A DNA stretch of 12,838 bases from SZAS-79 sp031376265 (GCA_031376265.1 JANMDK010000290.1:1-12838), one strand, 5' to 3'. Shown: positions 5,261 to 12,396, counted from the stretch's first letter. The notes: generated from the letters alone by a model not told the origin. Made by a program: numbers and translations.

Positions 5261-7051
5261 ATGAGTGCCTATACCGCCCCCCTCAAGGACATGAAGTTCG
5301 TGCTGAACGAGTTGGCCGGGATAGGCGAAGTCGCCAAGCTCCCCGGCTGCGAGGACGCGACGCCCGACACGGTCGAGGCGATCCTCGAGGAAGCCGCCAA
5401 GTTCACCTCCGGCGTGCTCGACCCGCTCAATTATTCCGGCGACCAGGAAGGCTCGAGGTGGGAAAACGGCTCGGTGCACACGCCCACGGGTTTCCGTGCG
5501 GCGTATCGCAAGTTCGTCGAGGGCGGCTGGAACGGCCTGCCGCTGGATCCGGAGTGGGGCGGGCAGGGGCTGCCGAAGCTCGTCTCCACGCCGGTCACCG
5601 AGATGATCACCTCGGCCAACATGGCCTTCTCGCTCTGCCCGCTGCTCACGCAAGGGGCCATTGAAGCGCTGCTCCTCTGCGGCAGCGACCAGCTGAAGAA
5701 AACTTTCCTCGAGAAGATGGTCTCCGGCACCTGGACCGGCACCATGAACCTCACCGAGCCGCAGGCGGGCTCGGACCTCGCTCTCTTGCGCAGCAAGGCG
5801 GTGAGGGAAGGTGACCACTACCGCATCAGCGGCCAGAAGATCTTCATCACCTACGGCGAGCACGACCTCACCGAGAACATCGTTCACCTTGTCCTCGCGC
5901 GCACGCCTGACGCGCCCCCGGGCGTGAAGGGCATCTCGCTCTTCGTCGTGCCCAAGTTCATGGTCAAGCCGGACGGCAGCTTAGGCGAGCGCAACACCGC
6001 CGTGTGCGCCTCGATCGAGCACAAGCTCGGCATCCATGCCAGCCCGACAGCAGTCATGGTGTTCGACAACGCCGTCGGCTACGTGGTCGGCGAGGAGAAC
6101 AAGGGCCTGTCCTACATGTTCGTGATGATGAATGCCGCGCGCTTCGGCGTCGGCATGGAGGGCGTCGCGATCGCGGAGCGGGCCTACCAGCGCGCGCTGG
6201 CGTATGCGAAAGACCGCATGCAGGGCAACGACCTCGCCGGCGGCTCGAAAACCGTGGCGATCATCAACCACCCCGACGTTCGTCGCATGCTGATGCTCAT
6301 GAAATCGCAGACCGAAGCCATGCGCGCGCTGGCGTACGTGGTCGCCGGCGCGATGGACGCCGCGCACCGCCATCCGGACAAGGAGACGCGCCAGCGCAAC
6401 CAGGCTTTCGTCGAGCTCATGATCCCGGTGGTCAAGGGCTGGAGCACCGAGACCGGCATCGACGTCGCGTCGCTTGGCGTGCAGATCCATGGCGGCATGG
6501 GCTTCATCGAGGAGACCGGCGCGGCGCAGCACCTTCGCGACGCAAGGATCACGACGATCTACGAAGGCACCACCGGCATCCAGGCCAACGACCTCGTCGG
6601 CCGCAAGATCGCGCGCGAAGGCGGCGTCACGATCAAGGGCTGGCTGCAGATGATGAAGGCGCTCGATGCGGAGCTGGGTGCGTCGAAGAATGCCGACATC
6701 GCGTCGATCCGCGCGTCGCTCTCCGCCGGCACCAAGGCGGTCGGCGAATGCGTCGACTACATCGTCGGCACCGCGGGCACCGACATCAAGGCGGCCTTCG
6801 CCGGGGCAGTGCCTTTCCTGAGGCTCATGGGCATCGTCTGCGGCGGCTGGCAGATGGCGCGCGCGGCGCTGGTGGCCGAGCGCAAGCTCGCGGCCGGGGG
6901 CGGCGATGCGGCGTTCTACAAGGCCAAGATCGCCACCGCCCGCTTCTACGCCGACCACCTCATGGTCCAGGCACCCGGTCTTGCGGACACCATGACCAAA
7001 GGCTCCTCAGGCGTGATGGCGGTGCCGGACGAGGACATGCTGGCCGCCTGA
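5261..7051 (+). CDS. Acyl-CoA dehydrogenase, long form with N-terminal extension and C-terminal domain (DmdC-like family)
   Basis: 596 residues, about 200 longer than the usual 380-400 residue enzymes. It starts with the short N-terminal segment of this subfamily (YTAPLKDMKFVLNEL). The classical core follows: TGTMNLTEPQAGSDLALL (159-176), ISGQKIFITYGEHDL (189-203), and the catalytic glutamate Glu435 in IYEGTTGIQANDL (433-445). Residues about 455-590 form the extra helical C-terminal domain. Expected reaction: FAD-dependent alpha-beta dehydrogenation of an acyl-CoA with electrons to EtfAB. The family includes methylthiopropanoyl-CoA dehydrogenase (DmdC) and many uncharacterised members; substrate cannot be read from sequence. 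A good ribosome site (CAGGAG) sits 6 bases before the ATG, 13 bases after etfA. Last gene of the operon. Confidence 0.95.
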   Translation: MSAYTAPLKDMKFVLNELAGIGEVAKLPGCEDATPDTVEAILEEAAKFTSGVLDPLNYSGDQEGSRWENGSVHTPTGFRAAYRKFVEGGWNGLPLDPEWGGQGLPKLVSTPVTEMITSANMAFSLCPLLTQGAIEALLLCGSDQLKKTFLEKMVSGTWTGTMNLTEPQAGSDLALLRSKAVREGDHYRISGQKIFITYGEHDLTENIVHLVLARTPDAPPGVKGISLFVVPKFMVKPDGSLGERNTAVCASIEHKLGIHASPTAVMVFDNAVGYVVGEENKGLSYMFVMMNAARFGVGMEGVAIAERAYQRALAYAKDRMQGNDLAGGSKTVAIINHPDVRRMLMLMKSQTEAMRALAYVVAGAMDAAHRHPDKETRQRNQAFVELMIPVVKGWSTETGIDVASLGVQIHGGMGFIEETGAAQHLRDARITTIYEGTTGIQANDLVGRKIAREGGVTIKGWLQMMKALDAELGASKNADIASIRASLSAGTKAVGECVDYIVGTAGTDIKAAFAGAVPFLRLMGIVCGGWQMARAALVAERKLAAGGGDAAFYKAKIATARFYADHLMVQAPGLADTMTKGSSGVMAVPDEDMLAA

Positions 7052-7079
7052 ATTCGCAACATTCATCTTTGCGGATTCA
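7049..7079 (+). terminator. Stem-loop at the 3' end of the etf operon
   Basis: Eleven-base-pair inverted repeat TGAATTCGCAA / TTGCGGATTCA with a 9-base loop and a single G-U wobble, beginning on the stop codon of the acyl-CoA dehydrogenase. There is no U-tract after it, so it is not a textbook intrinsic terminator; it may protect the mRNA 3' end or help Rho-dependent ending. Confidence 0.35.
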
Positions 7080-7145
7080 ATGGCGGTGCGGCTCTCCGGT
7101 CAGTTCAAATAACGAATCAGGTATAACTCAGGCGACAGGGCCGAG

Positions 7146-7170
7146 CCGGCGCAGCCGACGAATGCGCCGG
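7146..7170. terminator. Candidate GC-rich hairpin between converging genes
   Basis: Perfect 8-base inverted repeat CCGGCGCA / TGCGCCGG with a 9-base loop, 18 bases beyond the stop of the minus-strand secreted-protein gene and about 95 bases after the plus-strand etf operon. It could serve both directions. On the plus strand it is followed by GATTCTTCG, a weak U-run; on the minus strand there is none. Such repeats can arise by chance in GC-rich DNA. Confidence 0.3.
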
Positions 7171-7187
7171 GATTCTTCGTCCGCGCC

Positions 7188-7589
7188 TTAATTCGGCGCC
7201 GGCTTCTTCACGCCCCCGGCGATTTCCGCCGCGGTCGACGTGGTGCTCGGCGGCGAGACGGCCTTGCCCGGCGGCGAATGCGCGCCCGAAGCCTCGAGCG
7301 GCTTGTTGGCCGGCGGCGTCATTTCCACGAACGGCCCGGGATCGGTACAGGCCGGGAGCGACGCGGTCGATGCGCCGACGGTCAGGCCCACCGCTTTCGC
7401 GTTGCCGCGGTAGTTCGCCACGGCTTTGTCCTGCGCGAGGCAGGTCTTGTACGAGCCGATCTTGTCGGCCCAGGCGGTCTTGGCGGCCGCGGCGGCGGCC
7501 TTGAGCTTGTCCTCGTCGGTCGGCGGCGGCAGCTTGGCAAACGCGGGAGCTGCAATGAGGGCGGCGGTCAGCAGGAGGGCGAAGCGCAT
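7188..7589 (-). CDS. Small secreted protein of unknown function
   Basis: 133 residues with a clear signal peptide: MRFALLLTAALIAAPAFA, cleavage expected after AFA at residue 18. The mature protein begins KLPPPTDEDKLKAAAAAAKTAWADK, an alanine/lysine-rich helical stretch, and contains two cysteines (Cys50, Cys81) that could form a disulfide in the periplasm. The C-terminal third is rich in Pro, Ser, Thr and Ala and looks disordered. A similar opening (KLPP, then an alanine/lysine-rich helix, TAWADK, then Tyr and Cys) occurs in uncharacterised betaproteobacterial proteins as I remember them; no function is known. The ATG is chosen for the signal peptide and the GAGG ribosome site 5 bases upstream, not the ATG 75 bases earlier. 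It lies 94 bases downstream of the GNAT gene on the same strand, so it may or may not share its transcript. Confidence 0.75.
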   Translation of the reverse strand: MRFALLLTAALIAAPAFAKLPPPTDEDKLKAAAAAAKTAWADKIGSYKTCLAQDKAVANYRGNAKAVGLTVGASTASLPACTDPGPFVEMTPPANKPLEASGAHSPPGKAVSPPSTTSTAAEIAGGVKKPAPN

Positions 7590-7594
7590 TGGAA

Positions 7595-7598
7595 CCTC
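7595..7598 (-). promoter_or_regulatory. Ribosome binding site fixing the secreted-protein start
   Basis: On the minus strand GAGG precedes the ATG at 7589 by 5 bases (CCGAGGTTCCAATG). It supports the start that exposes the signal peptide over the longer open frame from 7664. Confidence 0.6.
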
Positions 7599-7683
7599 GG
7601 CAGGCTCGATATCGAAGCCGTGAGTATTTCCGATGCGCCAAGAAAAGAATGTACGCGAGCGCACTCAACCCCACCGGGGGCGT

Positions 7684-8277
7684 TCAGGGCGTCGCTGCGG
7701 CCTTCAAGTCGAGCGTCGCGCGGACCACGGTGCCATCGTCCGGGTGCCGGCCGATCACGAAGCCGAGGCTTTTCATCATCATGAGCATGCCGTGGTTAGT
7801 GGCGAGGATCTCGCCGTAGAGCGCCGGGAGGCACCGGATGCGGGCCACCTCGATGAGCTTCGTCATCATGTGCTTGCCGATGCCGCGACCCTGCCAGGCA
7901 TCGGCCACCACGATGGCGAATTCGGCCGGCGAGGGGCCGGGTCCGGCGCCGGCCTCCTGCACATAGCGCGCGACGCCGATGAGGACTTCGCTGTCCTCGG
8001 TCATCGTCACGGCGGCGAGCGCCATGTCGCGGCTGTAGTCGACGTTGATGAGCTGCTCGATGTAGCTGCGCGAGATGTTGATCGCGCCGCCGAGCAGCCG
8101 GTTGTAGCGCGATTCGCGCGAGAGGCCTTCGACGAAAGCCGATTCGATGTCGACATCCGAACGCCGCAGCGGCCGCACGCTGATGCTGTAGCCGTGGATG
8201 ACCTGCCAGGACTCGGTAAGGTCTTCCGGGACCGGGGCCTTGTGCTGGACGGGGCCGCCCGCCGGGACCTCGCTCAT
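7684..8277 (-). CDS. GNAT-family N-acetyltransferase, Pat-like catalytic domain (stand-alone)
   Basis: 197 residues. The GNAT domain spans about 31-195: SISVRPLRRSD opens it, LSRESRYNRL (52-61) and VDYSRDMALAAV (79-90) follow, then IGVARYV (100-106), AEFAIVVADAWQGRGIGKHM (118-137) with the acetyl-CoA pyrophosphate loop QGRGIG (129-134), and MLMMMKSLGF (164-173). This order and these motifs resemble the C-terminal acetyltransferase domain of Pat/YfiQ protein lysine acetyltransferases, here without the large NDP-forming synthetase-like domain or a cyclic-nucleotide domain. Pat enzymes inactivate acyl-CoA synthetases by acetylating their catalytic lysine; the divergent neighbour is acetoacetyl-CoA synthetase. 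That it targets this enzyme is inference. It starts 13 bases after the Mpo1-like stop with no clear ribosome site, consistent with coupling. Confidence 0.85.
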   Translation of the reverse strand: MSEVPAGGPVQHKAPVPEDLTESWQVIHGYSISVRPLRRSDVDIESAFVEGLSRESRYNRLLGGAINISRSYIEQLINVDYSRDMALAAVTMTEDSEVLIGVARYVQEAGAGPGPSPAEFAIVVADAWQGRGIGKHMMTKLIEVARIRCLPALYGEILATNHGMLMMMKSLGFVIGRHPDDGTVVRATLDLKAAATP

Positions 8278-8290
8278 CTGGGTTTGCGGG

Positions 8291-8614
8291 CTAGAACTTG
8301 ATCTTGCCGCGCAGGATCTCGGACCACATCCACCAGTCCCCGGCGAAGCTGTAGAACGGGTAGCTGAAGGTCGCGGGGCGATTTTTCTCGAAAAAGAAGT
8401 GACCCACCCAGGCGAACGCGTAACCGGACACCAGGCCCGCGAGCAGGAACCACGGGTTCATCAGGATCACCGCGGCCGCGAGCCAGCAGAGCCCGAGCGT
8501 GGTGCCGACGAAGTGCAGCCGGCGAGAGGTCCGGTTGGAATGCTCCGAGAGGTAGAACGGGTAGAACTCGGCCATGCTCGCGTATTTCTTGTGGGTTGCC
8601 GCTTCGGAACTCAT
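8291..8614 (-). CDS. Mpo1-like (DUF962) membrane protein
   Basis: 107 residues of the DUF962/Mpo1 family. The conserved block EFYPFYLSEHSNRTSRRLHF (16-35) contains His25 and His34, followed by two hydrophobic spans (about 36-52 and 55-74) and His72 in GHFFFEKNRPATF. These histidines correspond to the iron-binding set proposed for yeast Mpo1, an Fe(II)-dependent dioxygenase that shortens 2-hydroxy fatty acids by one carbon (alpha-oxidation). The protein is shorter than yeast Mpo1 (174 residues) but contains the conserved core through GDWWMWSEIL. Expected in the inner membrane. It starts 10 bases after the ETF-QO stop with a strong ribosome site (GGGAGG), so it is in the same operon. Catalytic activity in bacteria is extrapolated from yeast. 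Confidence 0.85.
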   Translation of the reverse strand: MSSEAATHKKYASMAEFYPFYLSEHSNRTSRRLHFVGTTLGLCWLAAAVILMNPWFLLAGLVSGYAFAWVGHFFFEKNRPATFSYPFYSFAGDWWMWSEILRGKIKF

Positions 8615-8624
8615 GCGCGCCTCC

Positions 8625-10271
8625 CTACATGTTGGGGTAATTGGGGCCGCCGCCGCCTTCGGGCGTGACCCAGACGATGTTCTGCGTCGGGTCCTTGATG
8701 TCGCAGGTCTTGCAGTGCACGCAGTTCTGCGCGTTGATCTGCAGGCGCGGGCTGCTGCCGTCGTCGTTGCGCACGATCTCGTACACGCCGGCCGGGCAGT
8801 AGCGCTGCTCCGGCGCGTCGTAAAGCGCGAGGTTCACGTCGATCGGCACGCTCGGGTTCTTGAGCGTGAGGTGGATCGGCTGGTCCTCAGAGTGATTGGT
8901 GTTCGAGATGAACACCGAGGAGAGGCGGTCGAAAGTGAGGACGCCGTCGGGCTTCGGATACTTGATCGGCTCGGCTTGGTTCTTATTCACCAGCGTCTCG
9001 TTGTCGGCGTGGTCGTGGCGCAGCGTCCACGGCGCCTTGCCGCCGAAGACGATCTGGTCGATGCCGACCATCATCGTGCCGGTGTAGAGCCCCTTGGACA
9101 TCCACGGCTTGAAATTGCGCGCGCGGTAAAGCTCGTCGAAGAGCCACGACTGGCGGAACGCTTCCGGGTAGGCGGCGAGCTCGTCCTTGGCGCGGCCGGC
9201 GCCGAGCGCTTCGAAAGCGGCTTCTGCCGCCATCATCCCGGACTTCATCGCGCAGTGGCTGCCCTTGATGCGCGATGCGTTCAGAAACCCTGCGTCGTCG
9301 CCGATGAGCACGCCACCCGGAAACGTCAGCTTCGGGAGCGCCTGGATGCCGCCCGCAGTAATCGCGCGCGCGCCGTAAGCGATGCGCTTGCCGCCTTCGA
9401 AGAAAGTGCGGATCGACGGATGCGTCTTGTAGCGCTGGAACTCCTCGTAGGGCGCGAGGTAGGGATTGGTATAGCCCAGGCCGACGACGAAGCCGACCGC
9501 GACCTGGTTGTTTTCCAAGTGGTAGAGAAACGAGCCGCCGTACGTTTTCGAATCCAGCGGCCAGCCGGCGGTATGCACGACCAGGCCGGCCTGGTGCTTC
9601 TCCGGCTTGATCTCCCAGAGCTCCTTGAGGCCGAGGCCGTAGACCTGCGGATCGGCGTCGGCGCGCAGGGCGAATTTGGCCTCCAGCTGGCGGCCGAGGT
9701 TGCCGCGGCAGCCTTCCGCAAAGAAGGTGTACTTGGCATGCAATTCCATGCCTTCTGCGAACGCGTCGGTTTTCTTGCCGTCGCGGCCGACGCCCATGTC
9801 CCCGGTAGCCACGCCCTTCACCGAGCCGTCCTCGTTGTAGAGCACTTCCGCCGCTGCGAAGCCGGGGAAAATCTCCACGCCGAGCGCTTCGGCCTGCTGC
9901 CCGAGCCAGCGCGTGACATTGCCGAGGCTGATGACGTAGTTGCCGTGGTTCTGGAAGCAGCCGGGCAGCATCCAGCCCGGCGTCTTGAGCGCGCCGGTCT
10001 CGGTGAGGAACATGAAGCGGTCTTCCGAGACCGGTGTATTCAGCGGCGCGCCGAGCGATTTCCAGTCCGGGAAGAGCTCGTCGATCGCGCGCGGATCCAT
10101 GACCGCGCCTGAAAGGATGTGCGCACCGATCTCGGAGCCTTTCTCGAGCACGCAGACGCCGACTTCCTTGCCTTGTTTCGCAGCCAGCTGCTTGAGGCGG
10201 ATCGCCGCGGCGAGGCCCGCAGGCCCTCCGCCGACCACCACAACGTCGTACTCCATGAATTCGCGCGCCAT
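8625..10271 (-). CDS. Electron transfer flavoprotein:ubiquinone oxidoreductase (ETF-QO)
   Basis: 548 residues, normal for ETF-QO. FAD-binding GGGPAGL at 14-20; middle region with GLGLKELWEI, GYTNPYLAPYEEF and the conserved GDDAGFLNASRIKGSHCAMKSG split over the FAD/quinone domains; C-terminal 4Fe-4S cluster ligands Cys492 (RYCPAGVYE), Cys517, Cys520 and Cys523 (NCVHCKTCDIKDPTQNI). It oxidises reduced EtfAB at the inner membrane and reduces ubiquinone, so it completes the electron route from the acyl-CoA dehydrogenase at 5261-7051. It heads the leftward operon with the Mpo1-like and GNAT genes. No Shine-Dalgarno precedes the ATG at 10271, and the -10 box is so close that the mRNA may be leaderless; an alternative ATG at 10256 also lacks a ribosome site. 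Confidence 0.96.
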   Translation of the reverse strand: MAREFMEYDVVVVGGGPAGLAAAIRLKQLAAKQGKEVGVCVLEKGSEIGAHILSGAVMDPRAIDELFPDWKSLGAPLNTPVSEDRFMFLTETGALKTPGWMLPGCFQNHGNYVISLGNVTRWLGQQAEALGVEIFPGFAAAEVLYNEDGSVKGVATGDMGVGRDGKKTDAFAEGMELHAKYTFFAEGCRGNLGRQLEAKFALRADADPQVYGLGLKELWEIKPEKHQAGLVVHTAGWPLDSKTYGGSFLYHLENNQVAVGFVVGLGYTNPYLAPYEEFQRYKTHPSIRTFFEGGKRIAYGARAITAGGIQALPKLTFPGGVLIGDDAGFLNASRIKGSHCAMKSGMMAAEAAFEALGAGRAKDELAAYPEAFRQSWLFDELYRARNFKPWMSKGLYTGTMMVGIDQIVFGGKAPWTLRHDHADNETLVNKNQAEPIKYPKPDGVLTFDRLSSVFISNTNHSEDQPIHLTLKNPSVPIDVNLALYDAPEQRYCPAGVYEIVRNDDGSSPRLQINAQNCVHCKTCDIKDPTQNIVWVTPEGGGGPNYPNM

Positions 10272-10277
10272 GCGGCA

Positions 10278-10285
10278 ATTATAAT
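10278..10285. promoter_or_regulatory. Palindromic bidirectional -10 box (ETF-QO / aacS)
   Basis: The octamer ATTATAAT is its own reverse complement, so a perfect TATAAT reads on the plus strand (10280-10285) and on the minus strand (10283 down to 10278). It lies in the 23-base gap between two divergent start codons. A start 7 bases downstream would be 10292 on the plus strand (3-base leader for aacS) and 10271 on the minus strand (the A of the ETF-QO ATG). No clear -35 for either direction. Confidence 0.55.
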
Positions 10286-10294
10286 CGCGGCACG

Positions 10295-12301
10295 ATGAGT
10301 GAATACGAGGACCCCGCCGCCGCCCGGCAGGTTCGGGAGGCCGGGCATCCTCTCTGGACGCCGTCGACCGAGCGCGCTGCAGACTCGATCCTGGCGAATT
10401 TCACCGCCGAGGCTTCGGCCCGCACCGGCCGGCGCTTTGCCGGTTTCGACGAACTCCACCGCTGGTCCACCGACGAGAGTCCGGCCTTCTGGTCGCTGCT
10501 GTGGACATTCGGCGGTGTAGTGGGAACGCGCGGCGAGCGAACGCTGGTCGACGGCGATCGCATGCCGGGCGCTCAGTGGTTTCCGGACGCGCGCCTCAAC
10601 TTTGCCGAGAACCTGTTGCGCAAGCCCGGCACCGACGACGCCTTGGTGTTCTGGGGCGAGGACCGGATCAAGCGCCGGATGTCGTGGGACAACCTCCACG
10701 AGCTCGTCTCGCGCCTGGCGCAGGCGCTGAAATCGAGCGGCGTGGTCAAGGGCGACCGGGTCTCCGGCTACCTGCCGAACCTCCCCGAATCGATCGCTGC
10801 AATGCTTGCGACCGCGAGCCTCGGCGCGGTCTGGTCCTCGTGTTCGCCGGATTTCGGCGTGCAGGGCGTGGTCGACCGCTTCGGGCAGATCGAGCCGAAA
10901 GTCTTCATCTGCGCCGATGGGTACCTCTTCGGCGGCAAGCAGGTCGATTCGCTTGGGGAGGTGCGCGCGATCCTCGAGCGGCTGCCAAGCGTTGCGCGAG
11001 TGGTGGTCGTGCCGTATCTCAGCGAGCATCCGGATCTGGCCGGGATTCGCAAGGCTGTCACCCTCGGCGACTACCTGCGGCCTTTTGCGGCGAAGGACAT
11101 CGCCTTCGAGCGGGTCGAGTTCAACCATCCGCTCTACATCCTGTACTCCTCGGGAACGACGGGGGTCCCCAAGTGCATCGTGCACGGCACCGGCGGCACG
11201 CTCCTGCAGCATCTCAAGGAACACCTGCTGCATAGCGACGTGAAGCCGGGCGATCGGGTGTATTACTTCACGACGCTCGGCTGGATGATGTGGAACTGGC
11301 TTGCGTCCGGGCTTGCCGCAGGCGCGACCTTGCTGCTTTACGACGGGTCGCCTTTCGTCAATCGCGGCAAGATCACTTTCGACTATGCGCAGGCCGAGGG
11401 CATGACGCATCTGGGCACCTCGGCCAAATTCATCGATGCGATCGCCAAGCTCAAGCTCAAGCCGCGCGAGACGCACGACCTCGGCACTTTAAGGTCGATC
11501 CTTTCGACCGGCTCGCCGCTCGGCGCGGAAAGCTTCGACTACGTCTATCGCAACGTGAAGGAGGACGTGTGCCTGTCCTCGATTTCCGGCGGCACCGACA
11601 TCGTTTCATGCTTTGCGCTCGGCAACCCGATGCTGCCGGTGTGGCGCGGCGAGATCCAGTCGCCGGGGCTCGGGCTCAAGGTGGAGGTCTACGACGAGAA
11701 GGGAAACTCGCTTGCGCTCGGCAAGGGCGAGCTGGTGTGCACGCGGCCCTTTCCCTCGATGCCGATCCGTTTCTGGAACGACCCGACGGGCGCGAAATAC
11801 CGCGCGGCGTACTTCGAGACGTACCCGAACGTTTGGCGCCACGGCGACTGGTGTGAAAAGACTGTCCATGGCGGTCTGATCATTCACGGTCGCTCCGACG
11901 CGGTCCTCAACCCCGGCGGCGTGCGCATCGGCACGGCCGAGATCTACCGGCAGGTCGAGCAACTCGACGAGGTGGTCGAGTCGCTGGTCATCGGGCAGGA
12001 CTGGCCACCCGGGAAACCCAAGGACATCCGCGTCGTGCTGTTCGTGCAGCTGCAGGACGGGCTCACGCTGGACGAGGGCATCGTCTCGCGCATCAAGCAG
12101 CAGATCCGCAACAACACGACGCCGCACCATGTGCCCGCCAAGGTGGTGCAGGTGGCGGCGATTCCCCGCACGCGCAGCGGCAAGATCGTCGAGCTCGCAG
12201 TGCGCGACGTTGTGCACGGCCGGTCGGTCAAGAACCAGCAAGCGCTGGCCAATCCCGAAGCGCTGCGGCTCTATGAAAACCTCCCGGAATTGGCCGGGTG
12301 A
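10295..12301 (+). CDS. aacS: Acetoacetyl-CoA synthetase (acetoacetate--CoA ligase)
   Basis: 668 residues, typical for AacS. It is an adenylate-forming enzyme: acetoacetate + ATP + CoA to acetoacetyl-CoA + AMP + PPi. Visible: N-terminal GHPLWTPSTER and FDELHRWS; the ATP-binding loop YSSGTTGVPK (284-293); TLGWMMWNWL and the SGGTDIVSCF region; the hinge motif HGRSDAVLNPGGVRIGTAEIY; and the C-terminal block HVPAKVVQV, IPRTRSGKIVELAVRDVVHG with catalytic Lys630. The end NQQALANPEALRLYENLPEL is characteristic of acetoacetyl- rather than acetyl-CoA synthetases. The ATG is the only suitable start before the conserved N-terminus; it has no Shine-Dalgarno and lies 10 bases after a TATAAT box. Lys630 is the residue type acetylated by Pat-like enzymes. 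Confidence 0.95.
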   Translation: MSEYEDPAAARQVREAGHPLWTPSTERAADSILANFTAEASARTGRRFAGFDELHRWSTDESPAFWSLLWTFGGVVGTRGERTLVDGDRMPGAQWFPDARLNFAENLLRKPGTDDALVFWGEDRIKRRMSWDNLHELVSRLAQALKSSGVVKGDRVSGYLPNLPESIAAMLATASLGAVWSSCSPDFGVQGVVDRFGQIEPKVFICADGYLFGGKQVDSLGEVRAILERLPSVARVVVVPYLSEHPDLAGIRKAVTLGDYLRPFAAKDIAFERVEFNHPLYILYSSGTTGVPKCIVHGTGGTLLQHLKEHLLHSDVKPGDRVYYFTTLGWMMWNWLASGLAAGATLLLYDGSPFVNRGKITFDYAQAEGMTHLGTSAKFIDAIAKLKLKPRETHDLGTLRSILSTGSPLGAESFDYVYRNVKEDVCLSSISGGTDIVSCFALGNPMLPVWRGEIQSPGLGLKVEVYDEKGNSLALGKGELVCTRPFPSMPIRFWNDPTGAKYRAAYFETYPNVWRHGDWCEKTVHGGLIIHGRSDAVLNPGGVRIGTAEIYRQVEQLDEVVESLVIGQDWPPGKPKDIRVVLFVQLQDGLTLDEGIVSRIKQQIRNNTTPHHVPAKVVQVAAIPRTRSGKIVELAVRDVVHGRSVKNQQALANPEALRLYENLPELAG

Positions 12302-12327
12302 GCCCCCCCGATTGATGCAACGCGGAA

Positions 12328-12333
12328 TATAAT
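12328..12333 (+). promoter_or_regulatory. -10 box for the CoA-transferase genes
   Basis: Perfect TATAAT in GGAATATAATCAGCGCC, 27 bases after the aacS stop. Transcription would start near 12340, giving a leader of about 57 bases. A TTGATG at 12312-12317 is only 10 bases upstream, too close for a -35, so recognition may need an activator. Read-through from aacS is also possible as I see no terminator in the gap. Confidence 0.5.
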
Positions 12334-12346
12334 CAGCGCCCTGCGT

Positions 12347-12369
12347 TTCCCGACCCGATTCCCGACCCG
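12347..12369 (+). repeat. Two-copy 12-base tandem repeat in the scoA leader
   Basis: TTCCCGACCCG occurs at 12347-12357 and again at 12359-12369, separated by a single A, so the unit is 12 bases. It lies between the -10 box and the ribosome site of the CoA-transferase A subunit. It may be replication slippage or a regulator site. Confidence 0.6.
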
Positions 12370-12396
12370 CGCTGACGTTTTCCAGAGGACGTACCG

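Noticed and set aside
7122..7127. TATAAC -10-like hexamer on the plus strand
   Set aside because: No -35 at proper spacing and nothing but the antisense of the secreted-protein gene downstream.
7667..7683. CCCC-CGGT-GGGG hairpin after the GNAT stop
   Set aside because: Only four base pairs and no U-tract; too weak to call a terminator.
8574..10112. 512-codon plus-strand open frame opposite ETF-QO
   Set aside because: Antisense shadow of a strongly conserved gene with all ETF-QO motifs; the shadow has no family resemblance.
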